This document shows positions 29,051 through 38,009 of a stretch of 64,000 nucleotides of DNA, one piece after another (positions within the stretch are counted from its first letter, which is position 1; each line of letters begins with the position of its first letter). The DNA lies in the NCBI RefSeq assembly GCF_000744825.1, contig NZ_JQMR01000001.1:682001-746000 (forward strand), in the 5' to 3' direction. The position numbers and the translations under genes are program-made. The notes below the pieces were generated by a model, which worked only from the letters and a program-made list of their open reading frames with translations, had not been told where the DNA came from and made no database searches. This DNA comes from Carnobacterium mobile DSM 4848 (GTDB lineage Bacteria; Bacillota; Bacilli; Lactobacillales; Carnobacteriaceae).

Positions 29051-29719
29051 TCAACAGTTGCCTTCCCATTCTTCATAAAATTCCTTTAAATAATTCTCCA
29101 TATAGTCATGGCGTTTAGAAGCTATTTTTCTTCCAGTAGAAGTATTCATCAAATCTTTTAATTTGAATAGTTTTTCATAAAAATGCATAACTGCTGTACC
29201 TTCGTCAGAGCGATATTGTTCAAGAGTCAAATTCTCGCGTGAATATGAAGCATCCGGATCATGTATCAAACGTCCACGTGCACCTGTATATGCCATTGTT
29301 CTAGCAATCCCAATGGCTCCCAACGCATCCAAACGATCAGCATCTTGAACGATTTTACCTTCTATTGAAGCCAGTTTCGTTTTATTTGTTCCTCCTTTAT
29401 AAGAGATATTCAAAATAATTTCCAAAATAGCTTCTTTTTCTTTTTTTTCTAACTTAATAGTATGTAACCAATCAAATAATTTTTTCTCGCCAGACTCACT
29501 ATTTCGATTTATTTTCTCATCGGCAACATCATGTAACAGAGCAGCCATTTCATAAATAAATGGATTTGCAGCTTCTTTTTCTTGGGCTGCGATGGTTTCG
29601 GCTAAGTTTCGGACACGTTGAATGTGCCACCAGTCATGCCCGCTAGCGTCTTCTTTCAATAAATGATAAACAAAGTGCTCAGTTTGTTTTATTGCTTCCT
29701 TTTGGCGGTTAGACAACAT
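29051..29719 (-). CDS. HD-domain phosphohydrolase (YedJ/YpgQ-like)
   Basis: Predicted metal-dependent phosphohydrolase, probably acting on nucleotides. The 222-aa protein has the HD signature in order: HDWWHIQRV (first His), ALLHDVADEK (HD pair) and VQDADRLDALGAIGIART (distal Asp), plus an N-terminal helix. This arrangement is that of the YedJ/YpgQ subgroup. The ATG at 29719 follows GAGGAGG by 9 nt. The exact substrate cannot be inferred. Confidence 0.88.
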   Translation of the reverse strand: MLSNRQKEAIKQTEHFVYHLLKEDASGHDWWHIQRVRNLAETIAAQEKEAANPFIYEMAALLHDVADEKINRNSESGEKKLFDWLHTIKLEKKEKEAILEIILNISYKGGTNKTKLASIEGKIVQDADRLDALGAIGIARTMAYTGARGRLIHDPDASYSRENLTLEQYRSDEGTAVMHFYEKLFKLKDLMNTSTGRKIASKRHDYMENYLKEFYEEWEGNC

Positions 29720-30145
29720 CTAGCAGCCTCCTCGTTACTTTTATATTGCTTAGTTTAGTTTATCAATCAGTTTCTAAAATCACAAGTTTTATCTGTCATT
29801 AACGTGACTTTATTTATTCTTTTTATTCTTATCTTAAGGTACTTTTCAGAAAAAATAACAGTCGGTTTTTTATTTTATTAAAAAATTCTCATCAAATTCT
29901 TACTTTTTCCCCATAGCTTTGCTGTGTCAATGAAAGCAAGCCGTTATTGGTCATTATTGAAAAGCACCTTTGTTTTCATTTGATAGAGAAAATGTTACAC
30001 TGAATTTTGTGTTCACTTCGGCGCGGGTTGTTTTCTTGCTATGAAAAGCTTGTTTGTAGCCATTTGCAGGTTAAGCAAACTGCTATTTTTCCATCATTAA
30101 ATAGTTCTGATCACAGAACAAAAAAATAAAAAAGGAGATGAGAGT
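29720..30145 (+). promoter_or_regulatory. intergenic region: opuA-type operon promoter and leader
   Basis: This 426-bp divergent gap has no ORF. A candidate promoter for the plus-strand operon has -10 TACACT near 29996-30001 with a weak -35 TTTTCA 17 bp upstream. The ~140-nt leader includes a GC-richer segment near 30018-30030 and a 16-bp inverted repeat, GTTCTG/CAGAAC, at 30104-30119, followed by an A-rich tract and the AAAGGAG site. I checked for a ydaO-type c-di-AMP riboswitch and did not find its GGGGAACC core. Confidence 0.4.
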
Positions 30146-31345
30146 TTGTCAAAAATAAAAGTTGAAAATGTTACTAAAATTTTTGGTAAAAGAAATGAAC
30201 GTGCTCTAGAATTATTGAAACAAAATAAGTCGAAACAAGAAATTTTGAAAGAGACAGGCTTAACGGTCGGTGTCAACAACGTCAGCTTCTCGATTGAAGA
30301 AGGAGAAGTATTCGTCATCATGGGATTATCAGGAAGTGGGAAATCTACTTTAGTACGCATGTTTAATCGTTTGATCGATGCAACTGAAGGTAGTATCTAT
30401 ATTGACGGTGAGAATTTATCGAAAATGGACAAGAAGGCTCTACGCCAAGTCCGCCGTGATAAATTAAGTATGGTTTTCCAAAATTTCGCCTTATTTCCAC
30501 AACGTACTATTTTAGAAAATACTGAATACGGCTTAGAAATTAAAGGCATCGATAAAAAAGAGCGGACAGAAAAAGCAACCCAAGCTCTTAAAAATGCTGG
30601 TTTAGGTGATTACCTTTATCAATATCCTAAACAATTATCCGGAGGAATGCAGCAACGTGTTGGATTAGCTCGAGCGTTAGCCAATAATCCAGAAGTTCTC
30701 CTAATGGATGAAGCTTTTTCCGCTTTAGACCCCTTGATTCGTAAAGAAATGCAAGACGAATTAGTTGATTTACAAGCTTCTGTTCAAAAAACAATTATTT
30801 TCATCACACATGATTTAAACGAAGCTTTAAGAATCGGTGACCGTATAGCTCTAATGAAAGACGGCGCACTCGTTCAAATTGGTACTCCGGAAGAAATTTT
30901 AATGAATCCGGCGAACGACTATGTTGAACGTTTTGTTGAGGATGTGGATCGGTCTAAAGTATTGACAGCTGAAAACATTATGAAACGGCCTGAAACTGTC
31001 AATATTAAAAATCATGGACCACGTGTAGCTTTAGAACAAATGCGGCGTGAAGGCTTATCTAGTATTTTAGTGGTCGAAAGCAATCGAAACTTGCAAGGAT
31101 ACATTACTGCTGAAGATGCTTCTACAGCACGTAAAGAAGGTATCACAAGTATTCAGACTATCCTTAAAACAGATATCCCAACTGTTACCAGAACTACTAC
31201 AATGAACGATATCTTCTCAGTGATTTATGATTCAACAACTCCAGTTGCAGTAGTCGATAATGGCAAATTGGTAGGAATTATTGTCAGAGGGGCTGTTATT
31301 GCTGCACTAGCTGGTGAAAGCGAGGAGGATTCAGAAAATGAATAA
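30146..31345 (+). CDS. opuAA: glycine betaine ABC transporter ATPase with CBS domains (OpuAA/GbuA type)
   Basis: ATPase of a second betaine importer. It starts with TTG at 30146, eight nt after AAAGGAG; no ATG is available nearby in frame. The 399-aa protein has the ProV/OpuAA N-terminal extension ([17 protein letters not shown]), Walker [10 protein letters not shown], signature LSGGMQQR, Walker [12 protein letters not shown] and two C-terminal CBS motifs ([11 protein letters not shown] near residue 275). Its stop overlaps the permease start by 8 bp. The N-terminal extension distinguishes it from OpuCA. Confidence 0.93.
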   Translation: MSKIKVENVTKIFGKRNERALELLKQNKSKQEILKETGLTVGVNNVSFSIEEGEVFVIMGLSGSGKSTLVRMFNRLIDATEGSIYIDGENLSKMDKKALRQVRRDKLSMVFQNFALFPQRTILENTEYGLEIKGIDKKERTEKATQALKNAGLGDYLYQYPKQLSGGMQQRVGLARALANNPEVLLMDEAFSALDPLIRKEMQDELVDLQASVQKTIIFITHDLNEALRIGDRIALMKDGALVQIGTPEEILMNPANDYVERFVEDVDRSKVLTAENIMKRPETVNIKNHGPRVALEQMRREGLSSILVVESNRNLQGYITAEDASTARKEGITSIQTILKTDIPTVTRTTTMNDIFSVIYDSTTPVAVVDNGKLVGIIVRGAVIAALAGESEEDSENE

Positions 31346-32186
31346 TATACTAGACTTTATTCCAAAATTACCCGTTGCTCATGCTGTTGAAGAATTAACC
31401 GTTTGGATTACTCAAACTTTTGCGTTTCTATTTAATCCAATTCAAAAATATTCAGAAATCTTTATGAAATCTGTTACAAACACTTTATTGTTTATCCCGC
31501 CGGTTATTTTTATCCTTCTGATTGCTGTACTAGCATTTTTTGTATCTGGCAAAAAATTTGGCTTAGCAACTTTTTCTCTTGTAGGTTTATGGTTCATTTA
31601 CAATCAAGGACATTGGGACAACTTAATGAATACAGTTACCTTAGTGTTAGTTGCTAGTCTATTATCAGTGATCATCGGAGTTCCGTTTGGCATTTTAATG
31701 GCTAAAAGCAAAATCGCCAATGCGATTTTATCGCCTGTCTTAGACTTTATGCAAACCATGCCGGCTTTTGTTTACTTGATACCGGCTGTTGCCTTCTTTG
31801 GTATCGGTATGGTACCCGGAGTATTTGCATCTTTGATTTTTGCTATCCCCCCTACTGTTCGATTTACCAATTTAGGAATTCGTCAAGTTTCAAGTGAACT
31901 TGCAGAAGCTGCAGAAGCTTTCGGTAGTACTGGATCTCAGAAATTATTTAAAGTGGAATTGCCTTTAGCTAAATCGACCATCATGGCTGGTATCAACCAA
32001 ACGGTCATGCTTGCATTATCAATGGTCGTTATTGCTTCTATGATTGGTGCACCTGGTCTTGGAAGAGAAGTTCTTTCTTCCTTACAACGTGCTCAAATCG
32101 GTACAGGTTTCGTATCTGGTATTGGTTTAGTTGTACTTGCAATCATTATTGATCGCATCACACAAAAATTAAACAAAAAAGCTTAA
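31338..32186 (+). CDS. opuAB: glycine betaine ABC transporter permease (OpuAB/GbuB type)
   Basis: Membrane channel of the second betaine importer. The ATG at 31338 follows GAGGAGGA; the GTG 24 bp upstream is rejected. The 282-aa protein has an N-terminal amphipathic region, then 6-7 transmembrane helices; the ATPase-contact loop is [23 protein letters not shown]. Unlike the heterodimeric OpuC permeases this is the single-permease type, confirming that the two loci encode different subclasses. Confidence 0.93.
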   Translation: MNNILDFIPKLPVAHAVEELTVWITQTFAFLFNPIQKYSEIFMKSVTNTLLFIPPVIFILLIAVLAFFVSGKKFGLATFSLVGLWFIYNQGHWDNLMNTVTLVLVASLLSVIIGVPFGILMAKSKIANAILSPVLDFMQTMPAFVYLIPAVAFFGIGMVPGVFASLIFAIPPTVRFTNLGIRQVSSELAEAAEAFGSTGSQKLFKVELPLAKSTIMAGINQTVMLALSMVVIASMIGAPGLGREVLSSLQRAQIGTGFVSGIGLVVLAIIIDRITQKLNKKA

Positions 32187-32288
32187 TTGTTTGTTAAATA
32201 AAAAGAGAGTTTAATTCAAAAATACGTTTAAATTCGAAAAATCTTATAGATAAAAATGAACTATTAGGAAAAGGGAGATGAATCAATT

Positions 32289-33176
32289 ATGTCAAAATTT
32301 AATTGGAAACGACTGAGTTTAATAGCTGGACTAGGTTTATCATTGATTGCTGCAGGCTGTGCGGCTGATGATACAGGAAAAGAAGATACTGTTGGAAAAG
32401 GGAAAGAAATTGAGCTAGCCTATGTTGAATGGGATACTGAAGTTGCCTCTACTAACGTTATTGGAGCTGTTTTAGAAGATCTTGGTTATAATGTTAACCT
32501 CGTTCCACTCGATAATGCTGTAATGTGGGAAGCAGTTTCAACAGGCGAGGCTGATGGTATGGTAGCTGCATGGCTTCCAGGTACTCATGGTTCTCAATTT
32601 GAAAAATACGGTGATCAAGTTGTTGATTTAGGTGAAAACTTAGAAGGCGCTAAAATCGGTTTAGTTGTCCCTGAATATATGGATGTTAATTCTATTGCTG
32701 ATCTAAAAGACGAAGCCAATAAAACAATCACCGGAATAGAACCTGGTGCTGGAGTTGTTGGAGCAGCTGAACAATCACTTGAAGATTATTCTAATCTAAG
32801 TGATTGGAATGTAGAAACATCTTCATCTGGAGCAATGACGGTTGCATTAAAACAAGCAATTACTAATCAAGAAGATATTGTTATCACTGGCTGGTCTCCT
32901 CACTGGATGTTTGCTACGTATGATTTAAAATATTTAGATGATCCTGAAAATTCATTTGGAGAAGCTGAAACAATTAATACGATGGTTCGTGAAGGCTTAG
33001 AAGATGATATGCCTGAAGCTTATCAAGTATTGGACCAATTCCACTGGACAACAGATGAGATGGAAGAAGTTATGTTGAACATCAGTAATGGTGAAGATTC
33101 AGCAGATGCTGCTAAAGCATGGATCGAAGAAAATCCAGATCGTGTTGCTGAATGGACAAATGGTGTAACAAAATAA
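32289..33176 (+). CDS. opuAC: glycine betaine-binding lipoprotein (OpuAC/GbuC type)
   Basis: Extracellular betaine-binding lipoprotein, 295 aa, ATG after GGGAGATG. The signal peptide has lipobox LIAAGC (Cys at about residue 24). The mature domain has the type of Trp-rich pocket seen in OpuAC proteins, with ELAYVEWDTEVASTNV, AVMWEAV, and TGWSPHWMFATYDLKYLDDP. It lies 102 bp after the permease; that gap has no evident terminator, so one transcript is likely. Ends at a strong terminator. Confidence 0.94.
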   Translation: MSKFNWKRLSLIAGLGLSLIAAGCAADDTGKEDTVGKGKEIELAYVEWDTEVASTNVIGAVLEDLGYNVNLVPLDNAVMWEAVSTGEADGMVAAWLPGTHGSQFEKYGDQVVDLGENLEGAKIGLVVPEYMDVNSIADLKDEANKTITGIEPGAGVVGAAEQSLEDYSNLSDWNVETSSSGAMTVALKQAITNQEDIVITGWSPHWMFATYDLKYLDDPENSFGEAETINTMVREGLEDDMPEAYQVLDQFHWTTDEMEEVMLNISNGEDSADAAKAWIEENPDRVAEWTNGVTK

Positions 33177-33209
33177 ACGATTATTAATTCCGCTTATTCC
33201 ATTGCACTC

Positions 33210-33249
33210 AAAAAAGGCTTGAATCGAAATTTCGATTCAAGCCTTTTTT
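33210..33249. terminator. bidirectional terminator between opuAC and rnjB
   Basis: A perfect 20-bp palindrome (33210-33229 and 33230-33249) flanked by A and T runs, placed between convergent genes. Confidence 0.93.
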
Positions 33250-33251
33250 AT

Positions 33252-34931
33252 TTATTTACGACGATTACGAGAACTGGTTTCCATAATAATCGGTAAAATA
33301 ACCGGTCTTCTACGTGTCTGTTCAAATAAATACTTGCTTAAAGCATCTCTGATTTCTTGTTTTAAGCGGCTCCATTCAAACTCTTTATGGTTTAAATTGT
33401 CTTCTACCACTTCTCTAACGATTTCATTGCTTGCCTTAATTAAATCGGTATTTTCTTTAACGTAAACAAACCCTCGTGTCATTACTTCAGGGCCAGACAT
33501 GATTTTCCCTTTTTTACGACTGATCGTCACAACTGCAACAAATATTCCGTCTTCTGAAAGCAATTTGCGGTCCCTTAAGACAATGTTTCCAATATCGCCA
33601 ATACCAATGCCGTCAACCATTGTGTTGCCTGCTTCTACTTGTCCCGACATATGCATCCGGCCTGATTTGTATTCAACTATATCGCCTTTGCCAGGGATAA
33701 AAATATTTTTAAACGGGATACCCACTTCATGAGCTAACTGAGCGTGAGCTGCTAAGCGACGGTACTCCCCAGTGACAGGAACAAAATAAGTTGGTTTAAC
33801 TAAATTTATCATCAATTTTAAATCATTAGGTGTAGCATGTCCTGATGCTTTTAAATTATCTGAAATTTGTTTAACTTCACCACCAGCACGGTAAATCATA
33901 TTTTTAGTTTTATTAACGGTTACTTCCATACTAGCAGAAGGACTCGTTACAATATAAACCAAGTCGCCTTCTTTAATGTTTACTTGGCCATGTTTACCCA
34001 ACGACATTTTTTGAAGGGTCTTGATCGGCTCGCCTGTTGTGCCTGTTTCTAAAATAACGATTTCAGCGTCTGTATAATTCTCAATATTTTCAATTGGAAT
34101 AATCAAATCTTCACTTGGTAGTTGAATTTTTTTCAAATTCATTGCAACTTCAACGATTTCTTCTACTTTTTTCCCTGTAATAAAAACTTTTCTGTCTGAT
34201 TTATAAGCTGCATCCAAGACTTGCTGAATACGTAAAATATTGCTAGCCACACTTGCTACAATGATACGCTCTTTCGTATTGCGAAATGTATCAACTACTT
34301 CTTCAGCCACTTTTAAATCACTGACGTTTTCGATCGAACTTTCTGCATCGCTAGAATCACTTAACAAAGCTAAAACATTTGTTTTTCCAATATCGCTAAT
34401 TTTGGCCAAGTCTGTTTGATAAGCCGGAGTAGCGCTTTGATCAAACTTAAAATCGCCTGTATAAACAATACTGCCTTCATTCGTTTTCAGTGTGATTCCT
34501 ACTGAATCTGGAATTGTGTGATTCGTTCTAAAGAAACTCACGATTGCATTTTTAAATTCAATTTCGGTATTTTCATCAATTACATGATAATCATTAAATT
34601 GACTGACTTGGCTATCTTTTTCTACAAATAATTTTGCTAACGCAATAGTCAACTCCGTTCCAAATACCGGAACATCAAATTTTTGAAGAAAATAAGGTAA
34701 CGCTCCGATGGCATCTTCATGCCCATGGGTCAAGAAAACTCCTGTTACACGATCATGATTTTCTTCTAAATAACTAAAGTCAGGAATAACGATATCAATT
34801 CCTAACAATTCTGTCTCTGGGTACATTAACCCACAGTCTAAAACAAAAATTTCTTCATCCACTTCAATAACGTACATGTTTTTTCCGTTTTCTCGCACGC
34901 CGCCTAATGGAATAATTTTAATGTCACTCAT
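33252..34931 (-). CDS. rnjB: ribonuclease J2
   Basis: Metallo-beta-lactamase-fold RNase J family, involved in mRNA decay and rRNA maturation, usually in a complex with RNase J1. The 559-aa protein has the beta-CASP architecture. Its metal motif reads THGHEDAIG (His69, His71, Asp73, Ala74), whereas catalytic J1 enzymes have a His in the Ala74 position (HGHEDHIG). That substitution and the MSDIKIIPLGGVRENGKN start point to J2. It follows dapA, as in Bacillus (ymfA). Reduced or J1-dependent nuclease activity is inferred. Confidence 0.92.
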   Translation of the reverse strand: MSDIKIIPLGGVRENGKNMYVIEVDEEIFVLDCGLMYPETELLGIDIVIPDFSYLEENHDRVTGVFLTHGHEDAIGALPYFLQKFDVPVFGTELTIALAKLFVEKDSQVSQFNDYHVIDENTEIEFKNAIVSFFRTNHTIPDSVGITLKTNEGSIVYTGDFKFDQSATPAYQTDLAKISDIGKTNVLALLSDSSDAESSIENVSDLKVAEEVVDTFRNTKERIIVASVASNILRIQQVLDAAYKSDRKVFITGKKVEEIVEVAMNLKKIQLPSEDLIIPIENIENYTDAEIVILETGTTGEPIKTLQKMSLGKHGQVNIKEGDLVYIVTSPSASMEVTVNKTKNMIYRAGGEVKQISDNLKASGHATPNDLKLMINLVKPTYFVPVTGEYRRLAAHAQLAHEVGIPFKNIFIPGKGDIVEYKSGRMHMSGQVEAGNTMVDGIGIGDIGNIVLRDRKLLSEDGIFVAVVTISRKKGKIMSGPEVMTRGFVYVKENTDLIKASNEIVREVVEDNLNHKEFEWSRLKQEIRDALSKYLFEQTRRRPVILPIIMETSSRNRRK

Positions 34932-34964
34932 TTCTTCACCTCTATTTCTTTCTTTTCATTTTTG

Positions 34965-35843
34965 CTAATTTTCTAACTGTAAACTTTCTAATATTTTCTG
35001 CTTTTCTTCTTGTGTGCAGGCCACCAGCGGCAACCTCACATCGCCTGTATCTATTCCTAAATGGTTCAAAGCCATCTTGACCGGAGCTGGAGAAGGCACT
35101 GTAAATAAGCTATTCATTTTAGGCAGCAACTTGCGATGTTTCTCAGCAGCTTGATCGACCTTTCCTGCTGCAAGCAAATCGTACATGTCTGCCATTTCTT
35201 TCCCAATAATATGGCTGGCAACCGAAATGATTCCTGTTGCTCCTACGCATTTAGCTGGAAAAGCCAAATTATCTTCGCCTGAATAAACTAAAAAGTTCTC
35301 ATTTGCTTGTTCAACAATGAAACTTAATGCATCCATTCCCAAACAATCTTTTACCCCTATAATGTTATCTAGTGACGATAAACGAACAGTCGTTTCCGGG
35401 TCGATAACAACACTTGTCCGACCAGGAACGTTATATATAATAATGGGCATGTCTGTATTTTGAGAAACAGCTTCAAAATGAGCATATATCCCTGCTTGAT
35501 TGGGTTTGTTGTAATAAGGCGCAACAACTAAAACGGCATCAATACCTTGAATTTTTTCTACCTCTTTTGTAAAAGAAATTGTTTCAGCTGTATTGTTTGA
35601 ACCTGTTCCTGCAATCAGAGGAACCCGTCCATCTACCAGCTCAACTGTTTTTTTATATAAATCTAGTTTTTCTTGATGGGATAAGGTAGGTGATTCTCCT
35701 GTGGTTCCCCCAACAACTAAGCCTTCACTCCCATTTGCTAAGAGATAATTGATCAAAGCTTTCAATTTGATGAAATCTAATTGCCCTTTATTATCAAATG
35801 GTGTTGCCATTGCCGTAATGATTCTCGCTTTTTTCAAATCCAT
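34965..35843 (-). CDS. dapA: 4-hydroxy-tetrahydrodipicolinate synthase
   Basis: Condenses pyruvate and aspartate semialdehyde in lysine/diaminopimelate synthesis. I use the ATG at 35841-35843 (MDLKKARI), preceded by AGAAGG; the upstream TTG in the same frame is weaker. The 292-aa protein has GTTGESPTLS, the Tyr-containing YNVPGRT and the Schiff-base Lys in VKDCLGMDALS. It follows asd directly, so two consecutive pathway enzymes are encoded together. Confidence 0.96.
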   Translation of the reverse strand: MDLKKARIITAMATPFDNKGQLDFIKLKALINYLLANGSEGLVVGGTTGESPTLSHQEKLDLYKKTVELVDGRVPLIAGTGSNNTAETISFTKEVEKIQGIDAVLVVAPYYNKPNQAGIYAHFEAVSQNTDMPIIIYNVPGRTSVVIDPETTVRLSSLDNIIGVKDCLGMDALSFIVEQANENFLVYSGEDNLAFPAKCVGATGIISVASHIIGKEMADMYDLLAAGKVDQAAEKHRKLLPKMNSLFTVPSPAPVKMALNHLGIDTGDVRLPLVACTQEEKQKILESLQLEN

Positions 35844-35883
35844 AAAGTACACCTTCTCTTTCAAAACAACAGTATTGTTCGCC

Positions 35884-36930
35884 TTATTTTTCAGTTACTA
35901 AGTTAAGTTCATGCAACGTTTCAGCTATTTGGACTGAATTCCAAGCTGCTCCCTTAAGCAAATTATCTGAAACGACCCACATATGATACCCTGTTTCTTC
36001 ATCTATATCTTTTCTAATCCTGCCTACAAACGTTTCTTTTTTACCTTCTGCTGCAAGCGGTGTTGGATATAATTGAACAGTTGGATCATCTTGTAAACTT
36101 ACTCCAGGTGCTGTCCGCAATAGGTCTTGAATGCCAGAAACAGAAGCCGACTTATCTAAAACTTCAATATAAATAGACTCTGAATGACCAGAAATTACTG
36201 GAACACGCACACAAGTAGCTGAAATTTTGATGTCTTCATCAGACATGATCTTTTTCGTTTCGTTGATCATTTTCCATTCTTCATAGGTATAACCGCCTTC
36301 TGTAAATAAATCAATTTGCGGTAAAACATTAAAAGAAATAGGGTAATGTTTTTTATCGCCGCCAGACGGTAAAATGGCAGCTTCATAAGCTTCGTTACTT
36401 AACATCTGTTGAGCCTGTTCTTTCATTTCATCGACAGCTGCTGCTCCAGCACCGCTGACTGCTTGATAAGTTGAAACAATGATCCGATTCAATCCATACT
36501 TTTCACGGATGGGTTGCAAAGCTACCATCATTTGAATGGTAGAGCAATTAGGATTAGCAATAATCCCCTTATGGTTCTTCACTGCTTCCGCATTAACTTC
36601 GGGAACCACTAAAGGAACCTCTGGATCCATGCGGTAAGCACTTGTATTATCTATAACAATGGCTCCTTTTTTAACTGCTTCAGGTGCAAATTGTTTTGAA
36701 ATACTTCCTCCAGCACTGAATAAAGCGATGTCTACGCCTTCAAATGCTTCGGCTGTGGTCTCTTCGACAACTAACTCTGTATTGTTAAACTGTAGCTTTT
36801 TCCCTGCTGAACGTTTTGATGCAAGCAACTTTACCTGTTGAATGGGTAAAGATGTACTTTCTAACATTTCAATCATTTTTGTTCCGACTGCTCCAGTTGC
36901 GCCCACTACGGCAATAGTATATCCACTCAT
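35884..36930 (-). CDS. asd: aspartate-semialdehyde dehydrogenase
   Basis: Reduces aspartyl phosphate to aspartate semialdehyde for lysine, threonine and methionine synthesis. The 348-aa protein has the NADP-binding [12 protein letters not shown], the catalytic Cys in NPNCSTIQM, and the acid/base His in the [13 protein letters not shown] region. First gene of asd-dapA-rnjB. Full length. Confidence 0.96.
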   Translation of the reverse strand: MSGYTIAVVGATGAVGTKMIEMLESTSLPIQQVKLLASKRSAGKKLQFNNTELVVEETTAEAFEGVDIALFSAGGSISKQFAPEAVKKGAIVIDNTSAYRMDPEVPLVVPEVNAEAVKNHKGIIANPNCSTIQMMVALQPIREKYGLNRIIVSTYQAVSGAGAAAVDEMKEQAQQMLSNEAYEAAILPSGGDKKHYPISFNVLPQIDLFTEGGYTYEEWKMINETKKIMSDEDIKISATCVRVPVISGHSESIYIEVLDKSASVSGIQDLLRTAPGVSLQDDPTVQLYPTPLAAEGKKETFVGRIRKDIDEETGYHMWVVSDNLLKGAAWNSVQIAETLHELNLVTEK

Positions 36931-37120
36931 TAAATAATCTCCTTCACAAATCTTTTCATTTATCTAACTTACTATTTAGTCAATTCCTTTACAAAAGTAG
37001 CCAATATATATTTTAGCACAAATAGCAAAGAAATCATACAAAACAAGATTATTCCCCCTTTTCTTCTTTTTTCAAAGACAAAATTATTTCATTGTATGTT
37101 AAAATAAATAAACTGTTCAA

Positions 37121-37141
37121 ATCCTCGTTTATTGCGAGGAT
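37121..37141 (+). promoter_or_regulatory. hairpin in the leader of the alpha/beta hydrolase gene
   Basis: 7-bp arms ATCCTCG/CGAGGAT (37121-37127 and 37135-37141) with a 7-nt loop, ending 3 nt before the AAAGGAG ribosome-binding site. It may position or partly shield the site; there is no U run. Confidence 0.45.
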
Positions 37142-37156
37142 CAGAAAGGAGAAAAG

Positions 37157-37921
37157 ATGAAAAAAAAGAAAAAGTTAGGTTTAGTCCTTCTTTTATTGCT
37201 TGCCAGTTTAGCGTTTATTATGTTGTTTTCACTGAATACGCTGACCTATACTCCCACGTCACAAGCTCTTCAAGCTGTCACAACTCATTCCAATTATAGC
37301 GTTCACGAAACACAAGACGTTGTTTACTTTGAGCCTGCCGAAACAAGCTCTTCTACCGCTATTATTTTTTACCAAGGAGCTTTTGTGAAAGAAAAGAGTT
37401 ATGGGCTATGGGCTGCAAAATTAGCAGATGCAGGTTATCCTGTTTGTCTGATCCACCACCCTCTAAATTTGGCCGTAATGAAACCAAATAAAGCTCAACA
37501 AATTATTGAAGACTATAATATTACAAGTTACGTAATTGGCGGTCACTCATTAGGTGGCGTTATGGCTAGCCGTTTCGCTCATGACAGCTTAAAAAAGCAG
37601 TCAATGGATCAGCAAATGTTAAAAGGTGTATTTTTTCTAGCCAGTTATCCCGATAAAAAAGGCAGCTTAGAAGATCGTTCTTTGCCAGTTCTATCTATTA
37701 CGGGTACCAATAACGGTGTCTTAGATCAGCAAGCTTTTCAAAACAACAAACAATTTTTACCTAAAGATACTGATTACATAACGATTCAGGGTGGAAATCA
37801 TGCTGGATTTGGTAGCTATGATAAACAAAAGGGCGATAACGATGCCGCTATTACCAATAAACAGCAGCAAGAAGCTGTTTTTACTGCACTACAACACTGG
37901 CTAGCAAGCTTTCCTGAATAA
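37157..37921 (+). CDS. membrane-anchored alpha/beta hydrolase
   Basis: A 254-aa protein with a Lys-rich N-terminus and one transmembrane or signal helix (residues ~7-27), then an extracytoplasmic alpha/beta hydrolase domain. The nucleophile elbow is GGHSLGG (Ser at about residue 127), with FYQGAFV as a likely oxyanion region and a late His in GGNHAGFG. The Asp is probably in LSITGTNNGVLD. The sequence fits the DUF-type alpha/beta hydrolase family common in Lactobacillales; substrate unknown. Monocistronic, oriented against its neighbours. Confidence 0.87.
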   Translation: MKKKKKLGLVLLLLLASLAFIMLFSLNTLTYTPTSQALQAVTTHSNYSVHETQDVVYFEPAETSSSTAIIFYQGAFVKEKSYGLWAAKLADAGYPVCLIHHPLNLAVMKPNKAQQIIEDYNITSYVIGGHSLGGVMASRFAHDSLKKQSMDQQMLKGVFFLASYPDKKGSLEDRSLPVLSITGTNNGVLDQQAFQNNKQFLPKDTDYITIQGGNHAGFGSYDKQKGDNDAAITNKQQQEAVFTALQHWLASFPE

Positions 37922-37961
37922 TCGTCTTATTTGAGTGCTGTAATTGAATATGTATTCTCAA

Positions 37962-38006
37962 AAAAAGGAAAAAGCTCTGCAATTAAACAGAACTTTTTCC
38001 TTTTTT
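37962..38006. terminator. bidirectional terminator between the hydrolase gene and pnp
   Basis: AAAAAAGGAAAAAG-x-TCTG pairs with CAGA-x-CTTTTTCCTTTTTT across an 8-nt loop, between convergent genes. Confidence 0.88.
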
Positions 38007-38009
38007 AAA

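Noticed and set aside
29990..30130. c-di-AMP (ydaO) riboswitch before the betaine operon
   Set aside because: The gene type would fit, but the conserved GGGGAACC and related core segments are not present.
30097..30360. 87-aa minus-strand ORF within the opuAA start region
   Set aside because: Antisense shadow of the ATPase gene with no ribosome-binding site or recognisable motif.
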